From: Eucalyptus grandis
Taxonomy: Eukaryota; Streptophyta; Magnoliopsida; Myrtales; Myrtaceae
NCBI RefSeq assembly: GCF_016545825.1
Contig: NC_052619.1
Coordinates: forward strand, 7,641,501-7,705,500
Direction: 5' to 3'
DNA length: 64,000 nucleotides
Both the position numbers and the translations under genes were made by a program. This document shows, piece by piece, positions 47,953 through 58,423 of the stretch. The stretch's first letter is position 1, and every line of letters begins with the position of its first letter. Below the pieces are notes generated by a model. It was not told where the DNA came from and did no database searches. It saw nothing but the letters and a program-made list of their open reading frames with translations.

Positions 47953-48462
47953 ATGATCTCTAAGGATTTGAGACGCCCTGCCCCTAAGTATTTCCCTGAT
48001 TATTATCCATCTAAGTATTGTGACTACCATTCGGGGGAGTTGAGGCACTCATTAAATGACTGTACTATTATGAAAAATAAGGTTCAGGATCTTTTGGATG
48101 CTAGGGTATTCACGTTCCTCTCTCCATGGCTATGTTATGGCAAAGATGACCTCCTCGTGGTACCGAGCACCCGTACCATGTTCCTTGAACATGCTAAGGA
48201 GATGCGTAGAGGAAAGGTAATCATGTACACTTTGGGCCAATTGAGTGGTAAATTCGACTACTATGTCAACTATTTAATCCCCCAAGGTTTCTATGACCAT
48301 CATCAGAGCATCGTTCCTAATAGATGGGGCGGCTTGGATGATATGAAATTCACAAAGCTAGGAGCACAAGGAGGTGTGACTGGTGACTATTATGAAGATT
48401 TCTTCGATAGTGCCATCAGGGAAGGACCGTTAGGGGAAGTGGGTGTAGGCCCACTCAAGTAG
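47953..48462 (+). pseudogene. Ogre-type gag knuckle fragment with an unusual tail
   Basis: An open frame of 169 codons. The first 60 residues match the end of gag in the other elements: YFPDYYPSKYCDYHSGELRH ... DCTIMKNKVQDLLDA, with the C-x2-H-x5-H-x4-C knuckle. The rest (KDDLLVVPSTRTMFLEHAKE ... DYYEDFFDSAIREGPLGEVG) does not resemble the gag end of either other element, and I do not recognise it. There is no RT after it. The 3' flank at 48630-48760 matches the reverse complement of 55740-55900, which confirms membership in the same group. Confidence 0.7.
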
Positions 48463-49177
48463 AACCCTTTTTAATTTCCTTGCATATTCCCCTATGTGGA
48501 AACCTGTACATCTTTCTGGTTTGTTTTGTTTTCAACATCAGATCCGCTTGAGGAACTAACTTTGAAAATCACTCTTCCAAAATGTAAATCCACCTATTAC
48601 TAAATAAAGCTGAAAACATTTTGAGGGCGTGAGGAGACATACCAAACCAGCCCATTGATGATATCCAGCCGGGAAATGAAAGAAGAAATCTGAGGCTTGA
48701 GTTTCCTCATGCTTCCTTCCCCCAAAGAAATATGCTTTTGAAAACAAAAAATATTTCACTACCAAAAGTTTTGTCAAAACAGGATGTTAAATTTAATCTT
48801 GTTTATTTACTTCATGTCTCAGAATACCATCCCCTTTGACTTAATACAACAGAGGGCATTTGAAAATGGCATGTTATGACACCCTTTCAAGCAAGCAAGG
48901 GCAAACAGAAAGGATTATCCCCCTTCTCATTTGGTGAGCCACCCCCGGTAGCTTTGTGCACTCCACCAGAGCAATATCTTCTTCGCACAACATGCCTTAA
49001 CAACTACATGCTGTGGTTTTATTAATGGGATTTTCAGCTTCAACAAGCCAAGAAACACAGAGAAGAAATTTCATCTCTTCCTTTAAATTGACTACTGTCA
49101 ACAGGCAGAAAATCCAGATATCTGAGAAGTGATTGCCATCAGAAAATTGGGGACTTTACCTAATGCTACTAATGTTC
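48463..49177 (+). other. 3' region of the plus-strand Ogre-related element, left part
   Basis: Non-coding. 48630-48760 is homologous, inverted, to 55740-55900 (TACCAAACCAG(C/T)CCA, GATATCCA, CATGCTTCCT, TTTTGAAAAC). It is interrupted at 49178 by the gag-only element and continues at 61372. Confidence 0.75.
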
Positions 49178-52100
49178 TGTCGCGGCCTAATTTTCGCGGG
49201 TTCACCACCTAAAACAAGGTTAATAGATTACTAAGTCTTTAAGCTTAGCTCGGGCTCTCCCAAGCCCATACCAAACCACGACTTAGGTTTAATTTTTTTT
49301 AACATGCAAAAGATGATTATCTAGGAGTCGCCACTAATCGGTTTATGGTAGGTCGATTAGACACCTAAGTAAAATAAAGGGAGATTTATTTTACTCCTAC
49401 GAACCAGAGACTAAGGGTATGGGGACTTGGTTACATTAGAATTTTCTAATGCCCTTTCGGTACCATTTCTTTTTAATTTTTCAAAAATGTTTTTGCAAGC
49501 AGCTGATTTATTTTAACCTAAATTACTATCATGCAAATGTGGTGACCACACGGGTGCTCATCCATTATTAAAGCAATCAAATAAATAAATTGCATCACAC
49601 AAAGCAAGCAATCATTTTTTTGGGTTTTCTTAAAAATTAGAATGATTTTATGAAAATGCATTTTTAGACCAAATGACTTAATCTTATTAATATGCAAATT
49701 TTAATTAAATGGGCCTATTATGCAAACTAATTATTATGCACCTTATGACCTATCTTCACTGATAAATTCTAAGTAAATGATCATATTATGCAACTAATTA
49801 ACATGCACCTAGATTTTTGGATTTTTTATTTTTTTTATTGAAATTCAAAACTAATAAAAACCCTAATTAATCTATCTAAAAATGGATAATTTTCTAATCT
49901 ATTCTAGGGATTAATTTGACTTAAACCCTATCCTATCTTAGAAAGCTATTTTTTTGGGAAAATGAGATAATTAGAATATGCGAACATTATCTAAAACCCT
50001 AAAAAATATTTAGGTTCAACCCTAACTTATTCCTAAAAATGCAATCTTAAAAATGCAATCCTAAGAAAATCCTAATTTGTTAAACCTACATGCTTGATTT
50101 ACTAAACCTATATACTCATGCAGAATTTTGATTTTTTTTTATCTTATGATTTTTTAGTTTTTTTTTTTTAAAGATAAGTAATTATTAAATCTAAACTATC
50201 AACAAAATCAAGCAATGAATGATTAAAATAACCGAAAAAATAACCTGTTGTCTCACAGGTCAAATTAACGATTATTCTAACCATAGTTATCAAGCAGAGA
50301 GATCAAAATAATTACAAATCTGATCCGAAGTCTTACGGACCAAATTAAATAATCATTGTGATTTAACAATTAAAATTTCACTCAGAAAGCCCAACAATTA
50401 AAATAATTAAAAAAAAATGATCCAATGTCTCTTGGATCAAATTAATAATTATAATAATTCCAGACAAAATCCCTGCGGATAATGCATACTAAATTCACAA
50501 ATATTAACATCAAATATTACAACTTAAATAGATAAAGTAAAAATGAGATAAAATAGAACAAAATAAATAAAAGAAAAAGCTAAACCACCTAAAGAAAGAG
50601 GGGCTTGCTGCAGCGTTGATGGGTGCCGGACGGACGGTGGCCGGCGTCGGCTGCACCGCAGTCGGCGATGGCAAGGTGGCGCGGGAGGTGCGGGCACGGG
50701 CGTTGGGTCGAGCAAAATGAGAGGGCTCGCGGGCGTTGCGGGTCGCATGTTGCTGCACAGCCGATGCTCGCGAGTGCTGGTGCGCGGAGCGGGGGGATTC
50801 GGATCTCCCGGCGTCGGTCACGAGCGGGACGAGTAGGGACTCAACCTCGGGTCGTCGAGTCACTGGATCCGTGGCGTCGACACCGATTGCAGGCGGAGTG
50901 CGACGGAGCCGAGGCTTCGGCCGGCGGGAAAATGCTGGCAAGGAGCTCCGGGGAAGGGTATCCGCGGCGACGGTGGTTGCACGATGATGGCTCCGGTGAA
51001 AGTAAACCCGCAACAAAACGGCCGATCTTTCGGGCGTAGCTGATGGTGCATCGAGGACAGCAGCAGATTCGGATCCAGGGGTAGCAACTCGTCGCTTGAG
51101 CGGCGGTCGTTGTGGATCGACACGGCGGGGCGGCGCGGGGTGGCGCGGAGCGGCGATACTCAAGGCGGGAGCGGCGTCGTTCGAGGGGGAGTCGCAGACG
51201 CTTCCGGGCTGGTATCGCGGGTTGCTCGCGAAGGAGGCTCGACGCTCGCTGCTCGCGGGCGAGGGGAACCCCGTGGTGGCGCGGACACACGGGGTCGTGG
51301 AAGCCCCGCGGATGGAAGTTGCGGCGGAGGAGGGGCAGCGGACTTGAGGAAGATGATGAATAGTAGGGGTCAAATCACCTTTTGCCTTTTTACCTTTCTC
51401 CTCTCTCTTTCTCTCTCTCACGTTCGACTTTTCCTTTTTTTTTTTTTTCTTTTTTTACTGCAGAAGCCAAAACCTCTCTTGACCTACCTTTCTGAATTTT
51501 TTTTTTTTAGAAGCCCCCCTCGGACGAAGAGAAGGCCACCCCCATTTATAGAGTGAAAACTTAGTCTGCTCAACCTAGGAAGATTTGCATAACAACTCAA
51601 TCGCTGAAGATCATCTTTCGAGATTATCGTGTATGCTGACTCACTCGGCCATTGAAATCATCTATTAAAATCTTCCAAGTTGACTCGCTCGACCATTGAA
51701 GATTTTATATGCTGACTCAGCGATTGAAGATAAACTGGAATTTTTGTGAAGATTTTTCCAAATAATTCACTTTAGATAAAACTCCATTATCCAATTCTAA
51801 AATCTTTCGAGATATCCATCCGCAACAAAATATTTTAGAATATTCCTTATCCTCCTTAATATTCCAAACTTTAAGATTACCAAAGATAAGATTGCAATTT
51901 TTTAATTTCCAAAAATCATCATAATATCGCATCAAATCTTAAATTTTCACAAGATAATTAATTAAACATAACGACGGGCTTGGGTTAATTTTCTTCATGG
52001 GCTTAGTCCAACTATTAATTTAAAACCCAAAATCACTAATTCAACCCATCCACCACCGGTCCAGTAAATGCAAATAAAAAATAAATGCACCTACAACTAA

Positions 52101-52187
52101 ATGCTATGCAATTAATTAATTATTGATTAAACCCTAATTTTGATGCGATAAATGACTAAACGGACCGTCAAAATCTAGGTGTCAACA
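49178..52187 (-). repeat. 3' LTR of the gag-only element
   Basis: Plus-strand ends are TGTCGCGGCC and GGTGTCAACA. The inner part (49178-50590) is AT-rich, followed by a GC-rich island (50590-51350). A TATA box on the minus strand (CTATAAAT at 51551-51544) lies about 640 bases from the outer end, so U3 is short and R-U5 is about 2.3 kb. A long open frame on the minus strand (51421-50510) is broken by indels in the other LTR and is not called as a gene. Confidence 0.95.
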
Positions 52188-52200
52188 GCTGCCCCTCTTT
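52188..52200 (-). other. Polypurine tract of the gag-only element
   Basis: The minus strand reads AAAGAGGGGCAGC next to the 3' LTR, identical to the tract of the Ogre-like element at 10736-10748. Confidence 0.88.
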
Positions 52201-52409
52201 GAAGGTGAGCTCAAAGAGGTTGCCTTAAAAGACAAATTGAGACCTATATTTTGACTATGCACATGCATTGAATGGTTTTTTTTTTTTTTTAAATGAATCC
52301 CATTTTAAAATGCAATTTATATGATACATGGAAATGCTAATGCAAATGAACCTACCTAGAATAACTTACCTTCAAAGAGGGTAGAGTGATTCAAGATAGT
52401 TGGTGTTAC

Positions 52410-52895
52410 ATGTCCAGACCCGTACCATTTTACGGGCCGCCCAGAATAGTAACATGGCTTTGTAAAGAGACTGCTTTCCCAGGACTCGTACCATTCTACG
52501 GTCGCCCAGTATGACAGTGTTTGGTTGTGTCTAGGACTCGTATCATTCTACGGTCGCCTAAACGGGGATTTACCTTCCAGGACCCGTACCATTCTACGGT
52601 CGCCTGAATAGGGAAATAGGTTTTGTCTAGGACCCATACCATTCTACAGTCACCTAAATGGGGAAATTGATTTTTCAGGACCCGTACCATTCTACAGTCG
52701 CCTGAATGGGGAAATTGCTTTTCCAGGACCCATACCATTCTACGGTCGCCTGTTAGAGCAATAAATGTTGTCTAGGACCCGTACCATTCTACGGTCGCCT
52801 AAACGAGGTTTTGCTTGGCTAGGACCCGAACCATTCTTCGGTCGCCCAGCCTTGCAACAGAGGTCAACTGACCAGGACCCGAACCGTTCTTCGAT
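52410..52895 (-). repeat. Minisatellite A of the gag-only element (hairpin units)
   Basis: About ten units of 48-60 bases contain AGGACCCGTACCATTCTACG followed by GTCGCC. Most units carry an inverted repeat CCGTA-CCATTC-TACGG, for example 52584-52599. The unit at 52826-52841 has CCGAA-CCATTC-TTCGG, a change on both sides that keeps pairing. The first unit has a 6-base stem CCCGTA/TACGGG. Three units (CCATA or TACAG variants) have one or two mismatches. Confidence 0.92.
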
Positions 52896-52967
52896 CATCT
52901 TAATCAGATTGAATCTGGAGGAAAATCTTTGGGGGACAACTCAGTCGAGTGTCGGTGTTTTCGAAAG

Positions 52968-53430
52968 GGACTCTGGGCTATGACAGCACGACAGGTCAAT
53001 ATAAAGGGACATTGGGCTACAAAAGCACGCCGAGTCGATAAAGAGGGACTCTGGGCTACGAAAGCACGCCAGGTCAATATAAAGGACACCGGGCTACGAA
53101 AGCACGTCGGGTCAATAAAGAGGGGAACTCTGGGCTACGAAAGCACACCAGGTCAAGAAAGAGACATCGGGCTACGGAAGCACGCCGAGTCAATGAAAAT
53201 GACTCTGGGCTACGAAAGCACGCCAGGTCAATATGAAGGACACCGGGCTACAAAAGCACGCCGGGTCTATTAAAGGGACTCTGGGCTACAAAAGCACACC
53301 AGGTCAAGAACTCCGGGCTACAGAAGCACGCCGGGTCTATTAAAGGCGACATCGGGCTATGGAAGCACGCCGAGTCGATGAAAATGACTCTGGGCTACGA
53401 AATTACGCCAGGTCGATATAATTGGACAAC
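52968..53430 (-). repeat. Minisatellite B of the gag-only element (hairpin units)
   Basis: Twelve units of about 30-45 bases have the core GGGCTACGAAAGCACGCC. It is homologous to the 48-bp minisatellite of the Ogre-like element (GGGCTACGGAAAGCCCACC). The outer arms occur as CTGG...CCAG (e.g. 53051-53072), CCGG...CCGG (about 53252-53275), and TCGG...CCGA (53167-53188). Units of these types alternate, and arms match within units. Confidence 0.92.
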
Positions 53431-56124
53431 TTGACCAAGTCAAGTGTCGATGTACTTGAGAGAGAATACCTGCACAATGACAAGTATTTTAGAGTATGGT
53501 AGAGATATACTTACCTGATGATATCTCTGATTCTTGGGGATATGTCTTTTGGAATTTGGATATCCTGTGGAGGTCTTTCACCTCCCGGTGGAGGTTTCTC
53601 ATCTTCTAATATCATGAAACATTCTGAAAGGAACTTGAATTACTTGTCAGACATGAATTAGAGCAAAAACTGATATGCATTCATCAAAGAGATAGACAAT
53701 CTAAGCTACTCTAGAATGCACATTTCAAAATTCAGTGAGGTTTTCATCAATTCAATCGGGGTTTATGCATAATGACCTTTGCATCACCCAAATTTCCACT
53801 GGAGAGAATTATCATTTAAGACAATCTTCACTCATGACATGGATTTCTTAAGAATACTAAATGAGAGACTTTCGGTTAGAAAGGACTTTCACTCACTCTC
53901 ATTTAGAATGGTTATGAGAATCGCTCAATTTTATCATATCAACATGGGTCCAAGTATTCTCGCAAGCGGTACGATCTTACCAATCTGAGAGGTCTTTAAC
54001 AAGGACCATAATGTGGCTTGGTCAACGGCTTAACAAAATGACTCTTTGAGTCAAAGCTATTGAATGAACTGTCTTGTAATCATCTCCGGGTTTACAAGTC
54101 AAGAACCTTGCAAAATGAAAAAGAAATAATCTTGCTCGCACTTCTTCAAGCGATGCTTATAAACATATGAACTCTTACGTTAATTCAAATGCCCTAATCT
54201 GAAGAGACTTTGTAAGGGACGTAACGTAGGTTGGGTTCATGGGTTGAGAAATGAAAGGATCATTAGGCTCAAAATGTGTGTAAAAGGTGTGAATTGATGA
54301 TCATCTTGGCATTGCCACCAGTTTTCTTTTTTCACCATTGGGGATCGTCTTCATGAAATGCCCCATTGATTATGAAAACTCAACTTTTGAGCTCTTTGAG
54401 TATTGCTCCATTGAAACTCAATTCTTGCAATTGACAGTCACCTATCTTGACTTTCTTTTTTCATCTATGGGCATTGACTTTGCTTTTACCAGGCACACCA
54501 CTTTTATGCCCATAGCTCTCATGCATTTTTTCTTCACTTTTTTTTTCATGGGCATTGGCCTTGCTTTTACCAGGCACACTGCTTTTTCATGCCGCTTAAT
54601 TCTATTTTGAATTCAATTCTTGCGCACCATGCATGCGTCAAGCAATTACACTTTGAATGACACTCGAACTTTTCAAGAGTCTTCATCTGTCTTTTGCCTT
54701 GCCCCAGTATGGGGGATGATCACCAACTGGGTTTAAAGAAATAAAATTGCAGGCTCAAATGGGCTATGCAAAGGATATAAGTGTATGGGATAGAGAAAGA
54801 AATGCTCTTCATCATCCTAAGGCACTTAAATTAACACATGAATTCAATGTAATAGCATGACTTGAAGATTGATGCAAGTGAGAGCAAGAAAATTTCAATT
54901 GATTTTCCTCACCTCATGATGCCATTTGATCTCTTAGTTGCCCCGATGTGGGGTGATTCTTGACAGGGGTAATTTGAAAAGAATATCCATAAGTGTATGG
55001 GCTCAAAAGGGTTAAGCAACGGATCACCTGTAGTATTTGGGATAGAGATATGAATTGCCTCTCATCATTTCGGTTGCCGTACCTTTTGCGAGAGAACTCT
55101 TTACCTTATGGATATGAACCTTCCTACACTCATCTCACAAGTGTATGAATATGGGACTGTGTATAGGATAGGGTTTGCCTTTCATCATACTGACACGTCT
55201 CATTCAGCATTCTTAAGCATTGATGTCACATCATTGAGTTGTCTATCTTGACAAATCTCCACATGAAATTGGTGAGCTAAATATGAAATTTCTCTTTTCA
55301 AAATAGTCCAGCAACTTTAAACATGAAAAACTTTTGTCACTTCAAAGCAAACAATTTATCGCACTTAAAACATGCTTTTAAGCACTCATTCAGGAATCGC
55401 TCCACAAAAGAATTGCCTTAGCAATGGATGTCCTTGGATCGTCTCTATCCATCAAAAGTGGAGATCCTCTTTTGCCCCAAAATCTATCATGCCCACAATT
55501 TGTCAACTCTTCCACCAGGGAATAATGGTCCTCTTTTACTTGCCCCGAATCTGTTTTTTTTTTTTTCACTACAAGTGCGTTCTAAGCCCGTTGATCACAA
55601 GTCAAGTTTATGATCGTTGAAACTTGATACGCTATTTTCAGATGTCCCTTGTCATAACAAGTTATAGAATTATGTACTGAGACAAGAAGCAAATGAGTCA
55701 GACAAACAAACAGGTTTAATCTGCTACAAGCTTTGGAAAAATGTTTTGTTCTTTTTTTTTTTTAGCAGTGAAATGCTTTTGTTTTCAAAAAGTTTTTGGG
55801 AGGAAGCATGAGAAAGTCCAGCCCTCAGGATTTCTCCGTGGATGATATTTTTCATGGTTGGATATCGTCATTGGACTGGTTTGGTATACTCCATCATGTC
55901 CTCAAAATTGGAAATAAAATTGTAATTTCATTGAATAGAATCAAATGAATTACATTATTGGAATGGAAAATGCAAACAAACCAAACCCTAAAAGTAAAAG
56001 CGATAATTGAAATTTCAAAAAGCAAAGAATCCTAAGCAAAACTTGAAATCCTAGGAGATAAGCACTTCTTCACTCAGTGACAGCGTTTGCGCCTTCATCA
56101 GGGTTGGGCAGAGGATTTTGCTGA
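53431..56124 (-). other. 3' untranslated region of the gag-only element
   Basis: Non-coding, homologous in blocks to 12166-14207 of the Ogre-like element and, inverted, to 48630-48760 and 62380-62630 of the element it inserted into. A local duplication of a GGGCATTG(A/G)CTTTGCTTTTA block occurs at about 54470 and 54550. I see no supported gene. Confidence 0.75.
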
Positions 56125-57438
56125 TTACTTGCTGAAAGAGAATGCCTTTGTATCCAAGAGATCTTGAACCTTATGCTTCAAAACATAGCAATCATCAGTA
56201 GAGTGACCAATCTCTCCCATGTGATAGTCACACTTCTTGGAGGGATTATATGCAGGATAACACTCAGGATTTGGTCGCTTCGGCTCAGTAGAGAGTAATC
56301 CCTTCTTTTGAAGAATAGGCAAAACTTTGGATAGGGGTCCAGGAAGAGGTGTAAGCTGCCTCCTAACATTACGTCGTTGACCCGAGAACTGATATCCTCC
56401 ACCTTGTTGCTTAGTAGAAATCTTAATTATCGGAGCGCGATTGGATGTATCACGATTCAGTTGAGAGTATGCCATATTAATCTCAGCTTCAGGGTCCCTC
56501 TCCTTCTTGGTAGAAAACCTCTTGTTAAATGGCTCAGTAAACCACCCTTCTCTTATCCCCATCTCGATTTGTTCTCCTACAGGAATAAGCTGATTGAAGC
56601 TTTCGACGTATGTACTGGCCATTCTGTTGCGAAACTCGGACGGAAGGGTTTTCACGAATAACTTCATCAGCTCCTTGTTGGTAGGCTCAGGAGTAATTTG
56701 AGCCGCCAAGTTCCTCAATCTCACAGATATATTCTTTAAATGATTCGCTCCTTTTCTTTTCCATCCGCTCCAGTCTTCTCGGGAAGGTGCGATGTCCATG
56801 TTGAACTTGTATTGTTTGAGGAATGCGTCGCTACTTCATTCCAAGTGTCGAGCGGTTCACATTTTTCATCACGTACCGTTTAATGCGGGTCCAGTCAAAC
56901 TCGCATGGAATGATTGGATCATGAGGGGCTCGTTTTTGACGTGTTGGGCCATGCGCACGTGGTACATCTGCAGATGAGATTTTGGGCAAGATGTGCCATC
57001 ATACTTCTCAAACTCTGGCATTTTGAACTTGCTCGGCATTTTGACCTTCTCATAGACCGAGAGGTCGAACGGGAGGGACCTTTGTGACTCCTGCAGCTGT
57101 CTCATTTTCTCCTCCAGCTTTGCAACACGCTCATCCTGATCTGTCTTGGGAATATCATCAAGCTTGATCTTTCCAGCAATGACTGGGTCATCTTCTAGGC
57201 CAGGCATGTCGTCATCAATCTGGTTTGCTTGTTTTGGGATAACTACTTCAGGAAGAGCGGGTGCAGTTGTTGGATTTGCTTGGAGGAATTGGAGTTGATC
57301 CGTCACAAGTTGTAAAGAGGCGAGTACTTGTTGGAGTTGAGTCTCCACAGCGGAGACACGATCACGCGTTTCGGTTTGTTCGGCCATTCTAGCTCTTAAT
57401 CGCGTGATGATGGGCGAACGTGACGGATCCGTTATCAC
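56125..57438 (-). pseudogene. Gag of the gag-only element, frameshifted
   Basis: The first piece, 57438-56869, has a leucine-rich coiled coil (VSAVETQLQQVLASLQLV), then the gag domain start FEKYDGTSCPKSHLQMYHVR. It stops after GPALNGT because one base appears to be missing just before it. The second piece, 56799-56125, carries MDIAPSRED, LFVKTLPSEFRNRMASTYVE and the knuckle CDYHMGEIGHSTDDC. Gag would package the RNA. At least two small indels (about 56875 and 56820) break the frame, and a third may follow MDIAPSRED. No pol follows the stop. Confidence 0.88.
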
Positions 57439-57726
57439 CTAAGGTAAATGGAGATATGTAAGAACGAGGTATACTGAGAAAACAGATCCATGACAACAAT
57501 CTATTTTTTAGTTAAGAAAAGTCCATAATGAAAAGGATTTCTTAAAATTGGACTAGGAAAATAAAGACATGGGACGCCCCAGCAGGGACGAAATTTCCTA
57601 AACATGAACTAGGAAAAACCAAGACATAAATTGAAAACAAATTTTCAATTTTTATTTTCCAAATGGTTCATTGTATGGCAATTCATTTGATTTCTAATTG
57701 ACAAAGGAATTAAATCAATGATTGAC

Positions 57727-57799
57727 CTAGATTGTCATGGACCGATCAAGAGTATGACAAAGTAAGTAAATTGCATTAATATGGGAATAGAAGACTTAC
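57727..57799 (-). other. Candidate 73-nt intron in the leader of the gag-only element
   Basis: Minus strand donor GTAAGTCTTC at 57799 and acceptor GACAATCTAG/GT at 57727, at the position homologous to 22241-22314. Shared internal words are GCAATTTACTTA and GGTC(C)ATGA. The same boundaries in two otherwise diverged leaders favour a real intron. Confidence 0.5.
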
Positions 57800-58401
57800 T
57801 TCACTAAGGAAAATCGATGGCAATCACATAGACATGCACATGAGATGTGAGGCTCGATTTCTGTCTAGACGGTTTTAACAAGGTGGAGCTAAGAGGATGG
57901 TCTGACCGTTGCAGTCTCGCATTAACGTGTCAGGTCCTCCTAACCCCGGCTCAGTCGAATGGAATACCCAATAATCACGCAGTCTCGCGGATATGGACAA
58001 ACACATTCGACACCATGAAAGAAATTTCGGGAAGAGAAGGTCAACCTCTACATAGCAATCTCACTTTAGAGGAAGTATCCTTCTCAACACCATCCTAGAA
58101 GTTCTATCGCAGCCCGGAGTCCGACCGCAGTTGTGTGTGCAAATAGTGTGGTGCTAAAGCAATAAAGCATGCACAACAGTTTAAATGCAAACAACACTTC
58201 TATAGTTTTAATTCAAACATTCATCTCTAACTCCAACCTGCAAGACAGGGGTTAGCAAAGACTACTCCCCTTATACCTCCCATCTGCAAAAACATTTAAC
58301 ACCTTAGAAATGTTAGGGACATACCTGAGATCCTCGCTGCCAAACAAAAATATTTTTTAAAAAGAAAAATTGGCCTAAGTCCACTAAGTGTTTTAACACA
58401 A
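57800..58401 (-). other. 5' leader of the gag-only element
   Basis: Untranslated, homologous to 22315-22894. ORF1 is absent: after the candidate intron the sequence goes on to gag with no long frame. The leader probably carries the packaging signal. Confidence 0.7.
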
Positions 58402-58420
58402 GTCCCCAGCGGAGTCGCCA
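58402..58420 (-). other. Primer binding site, tRNA-Arg type (gag-only element)
   Basis: Minus strand TGGCGACTCCGCTGGGGAC, three bases from the LTR. It is identical over all 19 bases to the site of the Ogre-like element at 22895-22913. Confidence 0.9.
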
Positions 58421-58423
58421 AGC

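Noticed and set aside
50510..51421. 303-codon open frame on the minus strand of an LTR, starting shortly after a TATA box
   Set aside because: The other LTR (59686-60721) has the same region split into different frames by indels. The product is low-complexity, rich in Pro, Ala, Arg and Ser, as expected from GC-rich DNA. No domain is recognisable.
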